Shown here piece after piece: positions 1 through 9,537 of a stretch of DNA of 64,000 nucleotides. The position numbers were made by a program, and so were the translations under genes. The notes under the pieces were generated by a model. That model did not search any database and was not told where the DNA came from. It saw nothing but the letters and a program-made list of their open reading frames with translations. The DNA is from an uncultured Myxococcales bacterium (lineage in GTDB: Bacteria; Myxococcota_A; UBA9042): positions 62,001-126,000 of the forward strand of contig CAIMEY010000047.1 of assembly GCA_903840165.1 (NCBI GenBank), read 5' to 3'. How positions within the stretch are numbered: position 1 is the first letter of the stretch; each line of letters opens with the position of its first letter.

Positions 1-3000
1 GTACTGGGCGAAACGACGTGGAAAATCCTCGACGGTGAAGGCAATACCAGCTTCATGGAGACCTACCGCATCGCCGCCGATTCGGACAATGGGCCCCAAC
101 TGCTGGCCCATGGCGACGCCTTTGTTGAGGCCCTGCACGCCGTGCTCGACGGTCGGATGAATTCGACTTCGCTCAACAAATTGCTGCTGCCGGCGACCTT
201 GACCTGGCGCCAACTGCAGATGATGCGCGCCTACCTCGGCTATGCCCGCCAACTCGGCACGGCGTTTCCGCAAAACTTGGTGCAGACGGTGCTGCTCAAT
301 CAGCCCGCCGCCGTGCGCACCTTGGTGGACCTGTTCAATGCCCGGTTTGAGCCCAGGCTCGACGGCGCTAGCGACGTGGTTTCAGCCCGTTCGCCGCAGC
401 GTGCCGGTCAGGTCAAGGTGGTGCACGATCGCTTTGTCGAGCAACTGCGCTCGGTTCAGGACGCCGTTGAGGACAAAGTCCTGCGGATGTTCGCCAACTT
501 CGTCATGGCGACGCTGCGCACCAACTTCTTTCAGCGCATCGATGAAGCGCGGGGCCTGAGCTTCAAGTTCCGCTGTGCTGACGTGGAGTTGATGCCCGAG
601 CCGCGGCCGATGTTTGAGATCTGGGTCTATGACCCCCGCGTCGAAGGCATTCACCTGCGCGGTGGCAAGGTCGCCCGCGGTGGCCTGCGCTGGTCGGACC
701 GCATCGACGATTTCCGTACGGAAATTCTGGGGTTGATGCAGACGCAGATGGTCAAGAATACGCTGATTGTGCCCGTGGGCAGCAAGGGCGGCTTTGTCCT
801 CAAGAAGCCCGAACGGGACGACCGCGCGCGCCGCAAGCAGGCCGATGAACTGTACAAAGTGTTCATCAGCGGCCTGTTCGATGTCACCGACAACTACGTC
901 AACGGCAAGGCTGTTTTCCCCAGCGATGTCGTGGTGTATGACGAGGCTGACCCCTACTTGGTCGTCGCGGCCGATAAGGGCACGGCCCACCTGTCCGACA
1001 CCGCCAACGCCATTTCGCTGGCCCGCGGTTTCTGGCTCGGTGACGCTTTTGCCTCCGGCGGCAGCAAGGGCTACGACCACAAAGCCTATGGCATTACTGC
1101 TAAAGGCGGCTGGGTCTGCGTACAGCGCCATTTCCGCGAGATGGGCGTCGACATCCAAACCGAACCGTTTACGGTCTTCGGCATCGGCGACATGTCGGGC
1201 GACGTCTTCGGCAACGGCATGTTGCTGTCCGAAGTCATCTTGCTCAAAGCGGCTTTTGACCATCGGCACATCTTCCTCGACCCCAATCCCGACGCGGCGT
1301 CCTCCTTCACCGAGCGCAAGCGCCTGTTCGACACGCCCAACACCAGCTGGGCCAGCTACAACACGGCGCTGATCTCAAAGGGGGGCGGCGTGTTCCCGCG
1401 CACGGCCAAGTCGATTCCCCTGAGCCCGCAAGTCCGCGCGATGCTGGAAACCGAGCGCGAGGAGTTGAGCGGCGAGGAGCTGATGCGCGCGATTCTGCTG
1501 ATGAAAGTCGATCTGTTCTGGAACGGCGGCATTGGCACCTTCGTCAAGGCCAGCCATGAGACCCATGCCGACGTCGGCGACCGCACCAATGACAGCATTC
1601 GCCTTGATGCCAATGAGTTGCGCTGCAAGGTGGTGGGTGAGGGCGGCAACCTTGGCTTTACCCACGCCGCGCGCGTGGAATTTGCCTTGCATGGCGGGCG
1701 CTTGAACACGGACGCGGTGGACAATTCCGCCGGCGTCGACATGTCCGACCATGAAGTCAACCTCAAGATCCTGTTCGCGCCCCTGATGCAGTCCGGCGCG
1801 GTTGGGCAGCCTGAGCGCGATGAGGCCCTGTTGGCCATTGACCAGTACGTCTGCGAGTTGGTGACCTACAACAACTACCAGCAATCGCTTGGTATTTCTG
1901 TGGCGCAGCAACGCTCCGCCCAGCAAATGCGCGCTTGGGGCGATACCATCAAGTTCCTGGTCGACCAGTTGGGCATCGACCAGCAGGTGCAACTGCTGCC
2001 GTCCAAGCAGACGGTGGCGGACCGGCGCAAGGTGGGTCTGGGCCTGACGCGGCCGGAGCTGGCGCGTCTGACGGCCTTTGCTAAGATGTGGGTATTCAAC
2101 GAGTTGTCGGCCGACCGCAACTCCAGCCAAGGCTTGGAACAGCAGTACCTGGATTACTACTTCCCCGAGCGGATCCGCGGCCATTACGCCGATGCCATTG
2201 CCAAGCATATGCTGCGCCACGAGATTGTGTCGACGCTGTGGGCCAATGAAATCGTCGACTTCGGCAGCGCTCTTCTGATTCCGCGCTTGGTGACCGAGTT
2301 TGGCCGGCCGACGGCGGATATCTGCCGCGTCTACACGGCGACGGTGCAGTTGCTCGGTTTGCCGGCTTTGCGTAAGCAGATCACGGCGTTGGATGCCAAG
2401 GTGCCGGCCCACGTGCAGTACGAGGCGCTCGCGACCCTGGAAGACGCGGCGGCGTCGGCCACGCACTGGCTGCTGTCCACCTTCCCGGGGGACAAGCTGT
2501 TCGACGTACTGCGCCGCAGTGCCGACATCAAGGCCTTTGCCCAGCAAGTGGGCGATGTGCTGGTCAAGCAGCAGACGGCGGCGCGCAAGGCGGCAGCGAT
2601 TGCCCTGGCTTCGGCTTGGCAGGCCCAAGGTTTGCCCGTGGCGCTGGCCAATCAAGTCGTGGCGGTGCAGGCGCAGGCGCACGTGTTCGCGGCGTGGTGG
2701 CTGGCCCAAGAGGCGGGCGTGCCTGCGGAATCGGCCGTGGCGGTCTACTTGGGGACGGCAGAAGTGACCGGCTTGGACGAGCTACTGTTCCAGGTGGCGG
2801 AAGCTCCGGCGCAAAATCGCTGGGAAGTTGCGGCGTTGTCGAGCCTTGGCCAAGGCCTTGGCTACACGCTGTACCAACTCGCGGTCAAGGTCGCGCAATC
2901 CCTAGCCGGTGGGAAGGTCGGGCCCAATGCGGTGCGCACAGTGCTCGAAGGCGAGATGAAGCTCGGTCCCATGTGGGAGCTGGCCCATCAGATTCAGGCA

Positions 3001-3063
3001 GAAGGCGTGCAGATTCCGGCGCTTGTCGTGCTGACTGAGAAGCTGCGGGCCCGCCTGCGCTAG
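1..3063 (+). CDS. gdhB: NAD-specific glutamate dehydrogenase, large (GDH-180 type), 5' truncated by window edge
   Basis: The frame is open from base 1, so the N-terminal part lies outside the window; about 1,020 residues remain of a family that is usually near 1,600. The enzyme oxidatively deaminates glutamate to 2-oxoglutarate and ammonia with NAD, in the cytoplasm. Visible landmarks are the catalytic-core segment ARGGLRWSDR (about nt 673-702), the substrate-binding stretch TQMVKNTLIVPVGSKGGFV (about nt 742-798), and the conserved run ending FGIGDMSGDVFGNGM (about nt 1174-1220). The C-terminal alpha-helical region typical of the large class follows, to the TAG stop. The next gene converges on it, with a hairpin between them. 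The family is clear; the gene symbol is borrowed from relatives and less certain. It fits an amino-acid-catabolising organism with the TCA genes further along. Confidence 0.95.
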   Translation, partial: VLGETTWKILDGEGNTSFMETYRIAADSDNGPQLLAHGDAFVEALHAVLDGRMNSTSLNKLLLPATLTWRQLQMMRAYLGYARQLGTAFPQNLVQTVLLNQPAAVRTLVDLFNARFEPRLDGASDVVSARSPQRAGQVKVVHDRFVEQLRSVQDAVEDKVLRMFANFVMATLRTNFFQRIDEARGLSFKFRCADVELMPEPRPMFEIWVYDPRVEGIHLRGGKVARGGLRWSDRIDDFRTEILGLMQTQMVKNTLIVPVGSKGGFVLKKPERDDRARRKQADELYKVFISGLFDVTDNYVNGKAVFPSDVVVYDEADPYLVVAADKGTAHLSDTANAISLARGFWLGDAFASGGSKGYDHKAYGITAKGGWVCVQRHFREMGVDIQTEPFTVFGIGDMSGDVFGNGMLLSEVILLKAAFDHRHIFLDPNPDAASSFTERKRLFDTPNTSWASYNTALISKGGGVFPRTAKSIPLSPQVRAMLETEREELSGEELMRAILLMKVDLFWNGGIGTFVKASHETHADVGDRTNDSIRLDANELRCKVVGEGGNLGFTHAARVEFALHGGRLNTDAVDNSAGVDMSDHEVNLKILFAPLMQSGAVGQPERDEALLAIDQYVCELVTYNNYQQSLGISVAQQRSAQQMRAWGDTIKFLVDQLGIDQQVQLLPSKQTVADRRKVGLGLTRPELARLTAFAKMWVFNELSADRNSSQGLEQQYLDYYFPERIRGHYADAIAKHMLRHEIVSTLWANEIVDFGSALLIPRLVTEFGRPTADICRVYTATVQLLGLPALRKQITALDAKVPAHVQYEALATLEDAAASATHWLLSTFPGDKLFDVLRRSADIKAFAQQVGDVLVKQQTAARKAAAIALASAWQAQGLPVALANQVVAVQAQAHVFAAWWLAQEAGVPAESAVAVYLGTAEVTGLDELLFQVAEAPAQNRWEVAALSSLGQGLGYTLYQLAVKVAQSLAGGKVGPNAVRTVLEGEMKLGPMWELAHQIQAEGVQIPALVVLTEKLRARLR

Positions 3064-3221
3064 GGGCAGATTCCGGCGGATTGGCTCGGCGATCCCGGGG
3101 CGTTGACGCCAGTTCCTGCTCCAACGGCGGGAACCAGGCGTTTGCGGCCTGACAGGGATCGCCGCCATGGTTGGGCTGGATCTGTGCGCTAAATCCATGG
3201 AAATGTTGTGGAAACAAGGGT

Positions 3222-3253
3222 GGCTAGGCCGGGCGAGAACGCTTGGCCTAGCC
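3222..3253. terminator. Possible bidirectional terminator hairpin between convergent genes
   Basis: A perfect 9-bp inverted repeat (GGCTAGGCC and GGCCTAGCC) encloses a 14-nt loop. It can extend by a G-T wobble and two further G-C pairs on the outside. It lies between the glutamate dehydrogenase stop and the stop of the facing gene, where a shared terminator is expected. No clear T-run follows on either strand, so it would be a non-canonical terminator. Confidence 0.4.
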
Positions 3254-3315
3254 GCCGATTTCGTTGCTAGGCGTGGCCTTCTGACCGCGGCGGGGCGCGG
3301 ACCTGTGCCTGTGGT

Positions 3316-3891
3316 CTAATCGCCCTGCTGTTCTTCCAGCGAAACTTCAGCCAGCACCCACCGACCTCCTTGCTGGGTCACGGACACCACCAGCCCGTAG
3401 CCTGTGGAGCCATTGATGGAAGCCTCAACCTGGTTGGGCTTGTTGCTCAGCACGGTCCAGGCTTTCTCAAGCTTTTTGGCCTTGACCCCCTGCAGCACTT
3501 TTTCCTTGGGACCGTCGAGGAAACGCGCTACGCCGGCCTTGGCACCTGCTTCGGCTTGGGCCAGCGAGACTTGGCGCTTGGTGCCCACATCTACATAGGA
3601 AAAGCCGTCCTTGCCAACGATCGCTAGAAAAGGCCCAAGCGTGTTGGTTTCGACCGCCTGTAAGAGTTGCCAAAAGGCTTCTCGGGCTCCCTGTTCCCTG
3701 ACTTCCTTCATGAAATTAGCGGGCACCTTGATGGCGGCGGGCTCAGCTTGGGCGGGCGTCTTGGCCGGCGCATCGCCCGCCTTGGGCGCATTGGGCAGCA
3801 TCGGCGGAGGTCTGCGGTTGTTCGCGGAAGCCGCGCCGGGTAGGACGGCAGTTGAGGCGATGAGGACTAGCAATAGCTTGATTGTACGCAT
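3316..3891 (-). CDS. Small exported protein of unknown function
   Basis: This encodes 191 residues. The N-terminus (MRTIKLLLVLIASTAVLPGAASA) is a textbook Sec signal peptide with an A-x-A type cleavage site, so the protein should be periplasmic or secreted. A Pro/Ala-rich stretch follows (about residues 25-55), then a compact alpha/beta domain with no motif I recognise. The start is supported by GAGGGA six bases upstream of the ATG. It is separated by about 130 bases from the upstream gene on the same strand and may share its transcript. No function can be given; the size and signal peptide suggest a ligand-binding or scaffolding role, but that is only a guess. Confidence 0.75.
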   Translation of the reverse strand: MRTIKLLLVLIASTAVLPGAASANNRRPPPMLPNAPKAGDAPAKTPAQAEPAAIKVPANFMKEVREQGAREAFWQLLQAVETNTLGPFLAIVGKDGFSYVDVGTKRQVSLAQAEAGAKAGVARFLDGPKEKVLQGVKAKKLEKAWTVLSNKPNQVEASINGSTGYGLVVSVTQQGGRWVLAEVSLEEQQGD

Positions 3892-4022
3892 CTATTTCCC
3901 TCGAGATGAAGCGGGTTCAGGCCTAAGCGTAGCCCAGGCAGAGCCATGGAACAAGTTTGGTTGCCCTCTGCGGGGCCAGAAGCAGTCCCCAGCCCCGCCT
4001 CCAGCCGCTTGCCGCGTACCCC

Positions 4023-5519
4023 TCAGGGCGCAACCACCAGTTGCAGCTTCTGCGTCGACGCGGTCTGGTTGAGAATTTCGACCGTATTCAAAGTCTTGCG
4101 CATCACCAGCGAGGTCGCCGGCACCGTGCCCATGAACTCGACTTCGGCCGCGCCGTTGTTGGTCGTGGCGTAGACGTCTTTGACCGTGACTTTGACCCAA
4201 CTCGTGGTGACGGCCGTTAGCGCGTATTGCTTGGGGCCCTGGATGTTGTCGAGCACGACCGTCTGCGTGCTGCCGTCGCTAAAACTCAATGTAAGCGTCT
4301 TGTTCCACTCGCAGGAGCAGCCGCGTTGCATGTAGCCGATGGCTGAAAGGGCATACGCTTTGTCGAACGTGACCGTCATGAAGGACCCTGCGCCTTCGTT
4401 TTGGGTGGCCCAGGCGCTGCCGTCGCCGTCTGCGTAGATGCCGTCCAGGGCGTGGCTGCAGCCGTAGCCGCCGTCGATGCCGGTGTTGCCGTAAGAGCTT
4501 GACTGTGCAGTGCATTTGCCGCCATTTTTCGCCGCTGCGACATTGACGGCGGGCCCACCGCTGCCAGTTCCCGACTGCACGGCCTGCCAGTAGCCGCCGC
4601 CACTGTCGACCCAGCCGGAGGCGATGATGTCAAGCGTGTTCAAGTTATGGGTTAAAATCAAGCTGTTGCCGCTCTGAATGTCGCTGGGGCCGGCAACTAG
4701 CTTAAAGGCCTTCTGATTGCAGGTGACCTTGCCATCGGCGCCGATGCTGGCAATGGCAGACCCGGCCGGGCAGGACCCGTACGCAGGCACGCTGACGGCT
4801 GGGGCGCAGACGGCGACGCCATTGGCCGCAATGCCAATGACCATTTGCCCGCCGCCGCAGGACTTTCCGCTCAGGGCAAAGTTGCTGCCATCGTAGGTCG
4901 TGTTTTGGTCCGGCGCGCAATGGGCTGATCCATCTGCGCCAAAGCCAAGGAGAAGTTGGCCCGCCGGGCAGTCGCCGAGCTTGGCCAGGACGGGCGGTGA
5001 CTTCAGGTCCGCGTAGGCCCCCGTGGTGGCGACATCGGCGAGCTTGGCCCAGGTGGCATAGGGAGCTAAGGCTGCGGGATCAATCTGAGAAGCGCCTACA
5101 CAGCCGCTGCATTGGATGGACTTGGCGACATCCGCACTGTCTGCCTGCCCGGCGTGCCAGGCGTGCAACACGCTGCTGATGGCGACTCGGGGCAATTCGG
5201 GCTCAACGCCAACAGAAACGCCGATATAGGCAAAGTTACTCGCGCCTTCAGCCGCCGAAACCTTGAGGCTTGTCGCGAACAGGCCCCCTTGCACCTTGAC
5301 GGCTACGGTTTCGCTGCTGGCCGCCTTGGCATCGTCCTTGGCGAGGTAAAAGCTTACCGTTACAGCGTAATCCCCATCGCTGACCGGGCCTCCCGCAGCA
5401 CTGTGCAGGATCCCTTGGATGGCTAGGCCAGGCAAAACAGCGTGCGCGGGCCGAGTTGCAAGCAACAAGGACATCACGAGCAGTAGCGGCAAGGCGCGCA
5501 GGGAAGGTCGCTGTCGCAT
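4023..5519 (-). CDS. Secreted tail-fibre-like protein with C-terminal F5/8 type C (discoidin-like) domain
   Basis: This encodes 498 residues from the ATG at 5519, which has AAGGAG seven bases upstream; the longer open frame to 5645 would bury the signal peptide. The signal peptide (ALPLLLVMSLLLATRPAHA) is followed by a beta-rich domain. Next comes a link with the GAYADLKSPP signature often seen in fibre-like surface proteins. Three short repeats of the pattern C-x2-G-x5-G-x-x-x-(D/N)-G-x(3)-C then occur (about nt 4720-4985). The C-terminal 150 residues look like a discoidin / galactose-binding-like fold (the HALDGIYADGDGSAWAT and ALSAIGYMQRGC segments, ending in EVEFMG). By family knowledge such domains bind carbohydrates or other surfaces. 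It probably acts outside the cell as an adhesin or binding protein; the exact ligand is unknown. Confidence 0.75.
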   Translation of the reverse strand: MRQRPSLRALPLLLVMSLLLATRPAHAVLPGLAIQGILHSAAGGPVSDGDYAVTVSFYLAKDDAKAASSETVAVKVQGGLFATSLKVSAAEGASNFAYIGVSVGVEPELPRVAISSVLHAWHAGQADSADVAKSIQCSGCVGASQIDPAALAPYATWAKLADVATTGAYADLKSPPVLAKLGDCPAGQLLLGFGADGSAHCAPDQNTTYDGSNFALSGKSCGGGQMVIGIAANGVAVCAPAVSVPAYGSCPAGSAIASIGADGKVTCNQKAFKLVAGPSDIQSGNSLILTHNLNTLDIIASGWVDSGGGYWQAVQSGTGSGGPAVNVAAAKNGGKCTAQSSSYGNTGIDGGYGCSHALDGIYADGDGSAWATQNEGAGSFMTVTFDKAYALSAIGYMQRGCSCEWNKTLTLSFSDGSTQTVVLDNIQGPKQYALTAVTTSWVKVTVKDVYATTNNGAAEVEFMGTVPATSLVMRKTLNTVEILNQTASTQKLQLVVAP

Positions 5520-5721
5520 CGGCAACTCCTTGGGTTCAGTTGGACTCGAACATATTGGCAAAGCAAGCAATTCGGCCGGGGGTGTACCGAGTATGCCCAG
5601 GGACCCCACCCCGGCAATGTGCCCGAAATGCCTTGGAAGGTCCAATTGGCGCTGTCGATGCAGAATTTGTTGGCGGGCGGCGAGGGCAGGATGGGCAGTT
5701 GGGCAAGCCTGTCACACAGAG

Positions 5722-8652
5722 TCAGGGACTGCACGCTTGCACCTGACCGGCGCAATTGATTGGTATTTTGCGAACTGCCGTTGCCGTGGCCCCGCACCCA
5801 TTGGTCACGGTCACAGTGACGGTCGCGCTTTGGCTGACCATCTGTGTGCAGGTGGGCGACAGCCCGAACATACACTCTAGGCTATCGGTCGCCTCTGGGG
5901 CTGGTCCTAATTTCGCAAGAACACAAGAGATTCCTGACGAAGGCGTGACTGTCCATCCATAGCTTAGGCCACTGACACTGCCATCTGCCGTCTGGCTCTT
6001 GGATGCATCCAAGATCACCTTACCATTCGGGCATTTGCCGCAGTTGTCCAGGCAGTCGCATGTGTACGGGTCGGCTAGGCAGTAGGAGGTCACGTAGGCA
6101 TTGCCAGGAGCAAGCAAGGCCAGAGGTGGTAGGCACGAATTCAGTGTCACAACGCGATCTTCGCCGGCCGTCAGCGCCGGTGTCAGGTCCAGGTCCGCGT
6201 AAGGGTCGGTCGCCTTGGCCCGCCACCGCAGTCGAACGCCCTTGGCAAACAACGGCACGGTGAAAATGGCACCACTTGGACCGACCTGCAGGCCGGTAAG
6301 GCCCTTTTGGTAGGGCAGCCAAGCTACTGGGATCACGCCTGTTGCATCGACAATGTCAACGTCCACGTGGTCCACGCCTTTGGCCTTGAGTTCGGCGTTC
6401 GCGGACACGACCAAGTCGGCCGACGCCGGCAGCAGCAGGGGCAGCGCCGCGGCCGGCCAGGGTTGTTGCGCGTCTTCGGTGTAGGCGCTCTGCAACACTT
6501 CGATTGCGCTGAGCTTATCCGTGCCAAAGGCGAAACTTTTGAGCGACACAGACAGTGTCTCCGTGTTGTCCGTTAGTTCCGCGCGGGGGTACGCTTCGTC
6601 ATTTGGCTTTTGCACCAATCCGTCCCCGTTGAGGTCCCACTTTGTCTGGGTCGCGAGGTCCTTGGGCACAGCGATTTGGCCGTCGACCATGTACCATGTG
6701 TCGCGCAATCGTCTGAAATCCTTAAGATCAACGACGCCATCTCCGTGACCATCTTCGTTCACCGCGGCTCCAGTCACGGCGTCAGTGAGGGTCATGCCAT
6801 CGGCCGTTCCGTCGTCAAAATCGGCCAACCACGCGCGGACACTAGGTATTCTTCCCGGAACTAGCGCGTCGATGCCCACGACCGCCGTAAACAGGTTCAG
6901 ACTGGCTTCGGTGAGCGACCCCTCGCCCGGCACGGCGTCGGCATAGGGGGGAAGTGTCAAAAGTTCAATGAGTTGGGCGTCAGTGAGCGCAGGCTCAATC
7001 GATAGCAGCACTGCGGCGGAACCAGTCACCAGTGGCGTGGCTACCGAGGTGCCGTTGACGATGGAGACTGTTGGTATTTCAGCCGGTTGCAGCACACCGA
7101 TTCCGGCACCGGGCGCAAACACGGCATGGGCCCCCCAATCCACCTTGGCGTTGCTAAAAGGGGCCCGGCGGGCCGTGCCAAAGTCCGGCAAGTCCGGCGG
7201 GGCCAGCGCTTCAACGACGACGATGTGCGCGGAAGCCGCGGCATCATGGCTGGCAGCCCAAACAGCTGGGCTGGACAGATCTTGAGGAAAGTTGAGCGAT
7301 AGCGCTGATTTGCCGGCTGCCTCAGCCTCGGACAAGCCGCAGTAGGTCTTTGCGGCGCCAAGTGAAGGGGGCGACCCGGCATCGTTGCCAGCTGCGACCA
7401 CGAACAGCATATCGGCCGTTGCCGTGGCTGTCTGCACCACGCGACCAAACAATTGACCTTGTTGTGCAATCATGGCGCGGACATGGGCGGCCTGCCCTAG
7501 GCTGCAGCCCTGATCAGCAATCGTTGCACCGGCATGGGGGTCGCAGCGATAGGGGGCACCGCCGTCAACATAACAATTCCTAGACCAATTGTAGCCAAGC
7601 GACATGTTGACGATGCGCGGCCGCTCCCCGTCACCATCGAGCAAAGACGCCGCCGCGTCGATGGAACTGCCGAAGGTCGCCACAAAGGCATCTAGGGAAC
7701 TCCCCTTGGGGCCAACCTTGCGAAGTTGCAAATTCACGTGAGGCGCGACGCCATCGGTGAACTGACCGTTACCCCAAGTAGCTGCAATCACGCCAGCAAC
7801 CTGGGTTCCGTGGACCTTTTTCTCGGCCGGGTCGCTCGCTGCAGGCAGGTCTGGATGGGGGGCAAAGCCGGCATCGAGCACCGCCACCACCGGTGTAGCA
7901 TCGGCCGTGTCGTCGATGTGGTCCTTGAGATTCCAGGCCAATGGTGCCCGGATGGCCTCAATTCCCCAGTTGGCGTCCGCCGGCAAGCCCCAGTCCCAGG
8001 TCCAGGCGGCAGGAGCCCCAGCAGGCTTGGCAGTCGGTGCCGGCAGCGTCTCAGGCGACATCGGCACATCCTCGGCGGCCGCCGTCACGCCGGGTAAAGC
8101 CCGCAGCGCCACGAGTGCATCTTGCAACTGCGCAAACGTCGCGCTCGGCGGCAGAATCAGTTGTACGATCGAGGCTTTGGGTATGGCTCCAGCCACCGAG
8201 GCACCGCTGCCGGCCAGTGCCGCGCCCAGGTCATCGCCCGTCGCCGTAGCGCTAAACGCCAGCAGCACATGCCGCCGTGACGTCAGGATCCCGAGCGACG
8301 GATTGATGCCCCAGTCGGAATTGCCAACGCCGACAAAAGGCTGCCGCTGCAACACCTCTGAAATAGGCCGTAAATCAGCAGGCGCACCGCCATCAGCTTC
8401 CGCCGTCGCGTCGAGAGCCAGGGGCGCGTCAGCCAGCGGCGCCGACATGTCGCCACTGTCAATATCTCCAACTGTTTCAAGTGCTTGCTCGATCCGAGCG
8501 CTCTTCCCGCCACAGCCCCACGCGAGCCAAGAGGTCGCCACCAGGAGCCCCAAGGCCGCCCGTGCCCACCGGCCAGGTCGGGCCATTGTCGGCACCGGCG
8601 CTGAACCATACCGTCGGGCTGACTTGATCGGTCGTACAGGTCGCAACCGCAT
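5722..8652 (-). CDS. Subtilisin-like (S8) serine protease, probable lipoprotein, with EF-hand/dockerin-like insert
   Basis: This encodes 976 residues from the ATG at 8652, which has GGAGG four bases upstream and lies 11 bases after the preceding stop. The hydrophobic stretch ending WLAWGC puts a candidate lipidated Cys at residue 47, although the n-region is unusually long. An acidic tether (about residues 60-105) follows. The catalytic triad is visible: Asp260 (VLDAGF), His281 (HGTQVAGVIAA) and Ser536 (NGTSVATP), with a long His-Ser insertion. Past the protease domain are two calcium-loop-like segments (DGHGDGVVDLKDFRRLRD and DLNGDGLVQ) that resemble dockerin or EF-hand modules. A Cys-rich beta-sandwich tail (CLADPYTCDCLDNCGKC) ends the protein. 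It is the last gene of a three-gene operon with the Cys-rich lipoprotein and the TPR protein. It probably processes surface or extracellular proteins; substrate unknown. Confidence 0.85.
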   Translation of the reverse strand: MRLRPVRPIKSARRYGSAPVPTMARPGRWARAALGLLVATSWLAWGCGGKSARIEQALETVGDIDSGDMSAPLADAPLALDATAEADGGAPADLRPISEVLQRQPFVGVGNSDWGINPSLGILTSRRHVLLAFSATATGDDLGAALAGSGASVAGAIPKASIVQLILPPSATFAQLQDALVALRALPGVTAAAEDVPMSPETLPAPTAKPAGAPAAWTWDWGLPADANWGIEAIRAPLAWNLKDHIDDTADATPVVAVLDAGFAPHPDLPAASDPAEKKVHGTQVAGVIAATWGNGQFTDGVAPHVNLQLRKVGPKGSSLDAFVATFGSSIDAAASLLDGDGERPRIVNMSLGYNWSRNCYVDGGAPYRCDPHAGATIADQGCSLGQAAHVRAMIAQQGQLFGRVVQTATATADMLFVVAAGNDAGSPPSLGAAKTYCGLSEAEAAGKSALSLNFPQDLSSPAVWAASHDAAASAHIVVVEALAPPDLPDFGTARRAPFSNAKVDWGAHAVFAPGAGIGVLQPAEIPTVSIVNGTSVATPLVTGSAAVLLSIEPALTDAQLIELLTLPPYADAVPGEGSLTEASLNLFTAVVGIDALVPGRIPSVRAWLADFDDGTADGMTLTDAVTGAAVNEDGHGDGVVDLKDFRRLRDTWYMVDGQIAVPKDLATQTKWDLNGDGLVQKPNDEAYPRAELTDNTETLSVSLKSFAFGTDKLSAIEVLQSAYTEDAQQPWPAAALPLLLPASADLVVSANAELKAKGVDHVDVDIVDATGVIPVAWLPYQKGLTGLQVGPSGAIFTVPLFAKGVRLRWRAKATDPYADLDLTPALTAGEDRVVTLNSCLPPLALLAPGNAYVTSYCLADPYTCDCLDNCGKCPNGKVILDASKSQTADGSVSGLSYGWTVTPSSGISCVLAKLGPAPEATDSLECMFGLSPTCTQMVSQSATVTVTVTNGCGATATAVRKIPINCAGQVQACSP

Positions 8653-8663
8653 CGCTCCTCCGC

Positions 8664-9527
8664 TCAACCGCCCGTCACAGAGCAGTCGGCGGGACAAGAC
8701 GTGATATTTTCAGCTGTTTTGTTTACGCCCGTGCAAAACGAGCAGAAGCCGTCGCCGCAGTAGCTACAGTCGACCGGGCAGTTCTGGAAGTTCTCGTCCT
8801 TGTCGCATACGCAGTCGCCGCAGCCTGAGCCGCAGTCTTTGCTGCAGGTCACCGAGGTTTCCCCCTTTTCGCAAACATTGTTGCCACACGCCATGACGCT
8901 GCAGTCGTTGGGGCATGTGGCCGGTGATTCTGTCGTGCCGCAAATGCCATCACCGCATGGTTCGCTGCAGTCCTTGGCGCAGTACCCCGGGGAACCTGGG
9001 ATTTGTTCAGCGCATTTGTAGCCCATGCATTTGCCATCGCCGCAGTAGCCGCAGCAATCCTCCGGGCAGCAGCCAGCATTTTCGCCCACTTCGCAGACCG
9101 TATTGCCGCACGCCGTATTGCCGGTGCACACCCCAGGCGTCAGGACACCCGCGTCGCTTTGGTCCGGCCCAGCATCGCTGCCACTGGCCGTGTCGCCATC
9201 GCCCGTCGCATCGGTCCCACTGTCTTGGACATCAGCGATATCCAAGCCAATTGGTACATCTTGCGTGTCCAGCAAATCGCCCTCGCCGCTCGCATCTGCG
9301 CCACCGTCTTGGACGTCAGCCACATCTGAGGCATCGACCCCATCGGGCGAGTCCACGCCGGCCACATCGGACGATTGCGCGTCGCCATCGCCGGAGTTGG
9401 CTTTGGCGTCGGCATTGGCCAAGGCATCGAGGAGCTCTTGCTGGGTACTGTACTTGTACGCAGCTGGGTCCGGTACCGGTGTACAGGCCACACAAAACGG
9501 TAGTATCAGTAGGAATTTTCGCAACAT
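8664..9527 (-). CDS. Cys-rich lipoprotein with acidic tether and C-G-D-G-x-C repeats
   Basis: This encodes 287 residues. The N-terminus MLRKFLLILPFCVAC is a lipoprotein signal with the lipidated Cys at residue 15. It is followed by about 100 residues very rich in Asp, Ser, Ala and Gly, likely an extended tether. The C-terminal half holds at least five copies of the pattern C-G-(D/N)-x-x-C-x(2-3)-E-x(3-6)-C-x-x-D-C, for example CGDGICGTTESPATCPNDC. The same motif occurs in the lipoprotein at 48019-49209. Such repeats are usually disulfide-stabilised extracellular modules in Myxococcota-type proteins. The gene sits 10 bases after the TPR gene and 11 before the protease gene, so the three are almost certainly co-translated. 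Molecular function is unknown; binding or presenting something near the protease is a reasonable inference. Confidence 0.8.
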   Translation of the reverse strand: MLRKFLLILPFCVACTPVPDPAAYKYSTQQELLDALANADAKANSGDGDAQSSDVAGVDSPDGVDASDVADVQDGGADASGEGDLLDTQDVPIGLDIADVQDSGTDATGDGDTASGSDAGPDQSDAGVLTPGVCTGNTACGNTVCEVGENAGCCPEDCCGYCGDGKCMGYKCAEQIPGSPGYCAKDCSEPCGDGICGTTESPATCPNDCSVMACGNNVCEKGETSVTCSKDCGSGCGDCVCDKDENFQNCPVDCSYCGDGFCSFCTGVNKTAENITSCPADCSVTGG

Positions 9528-9537
9528 CCCAGCCTCC

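Noticed and set aside
1375..2709. Long open frame of 444 codons on the minus strand
   Set aside because: It lies wholly antisense to the glutamate dehydrogenase, in GC-rich DNA where such frames are common, and reads as Arg/His/Gln-rich sequence without a motif.
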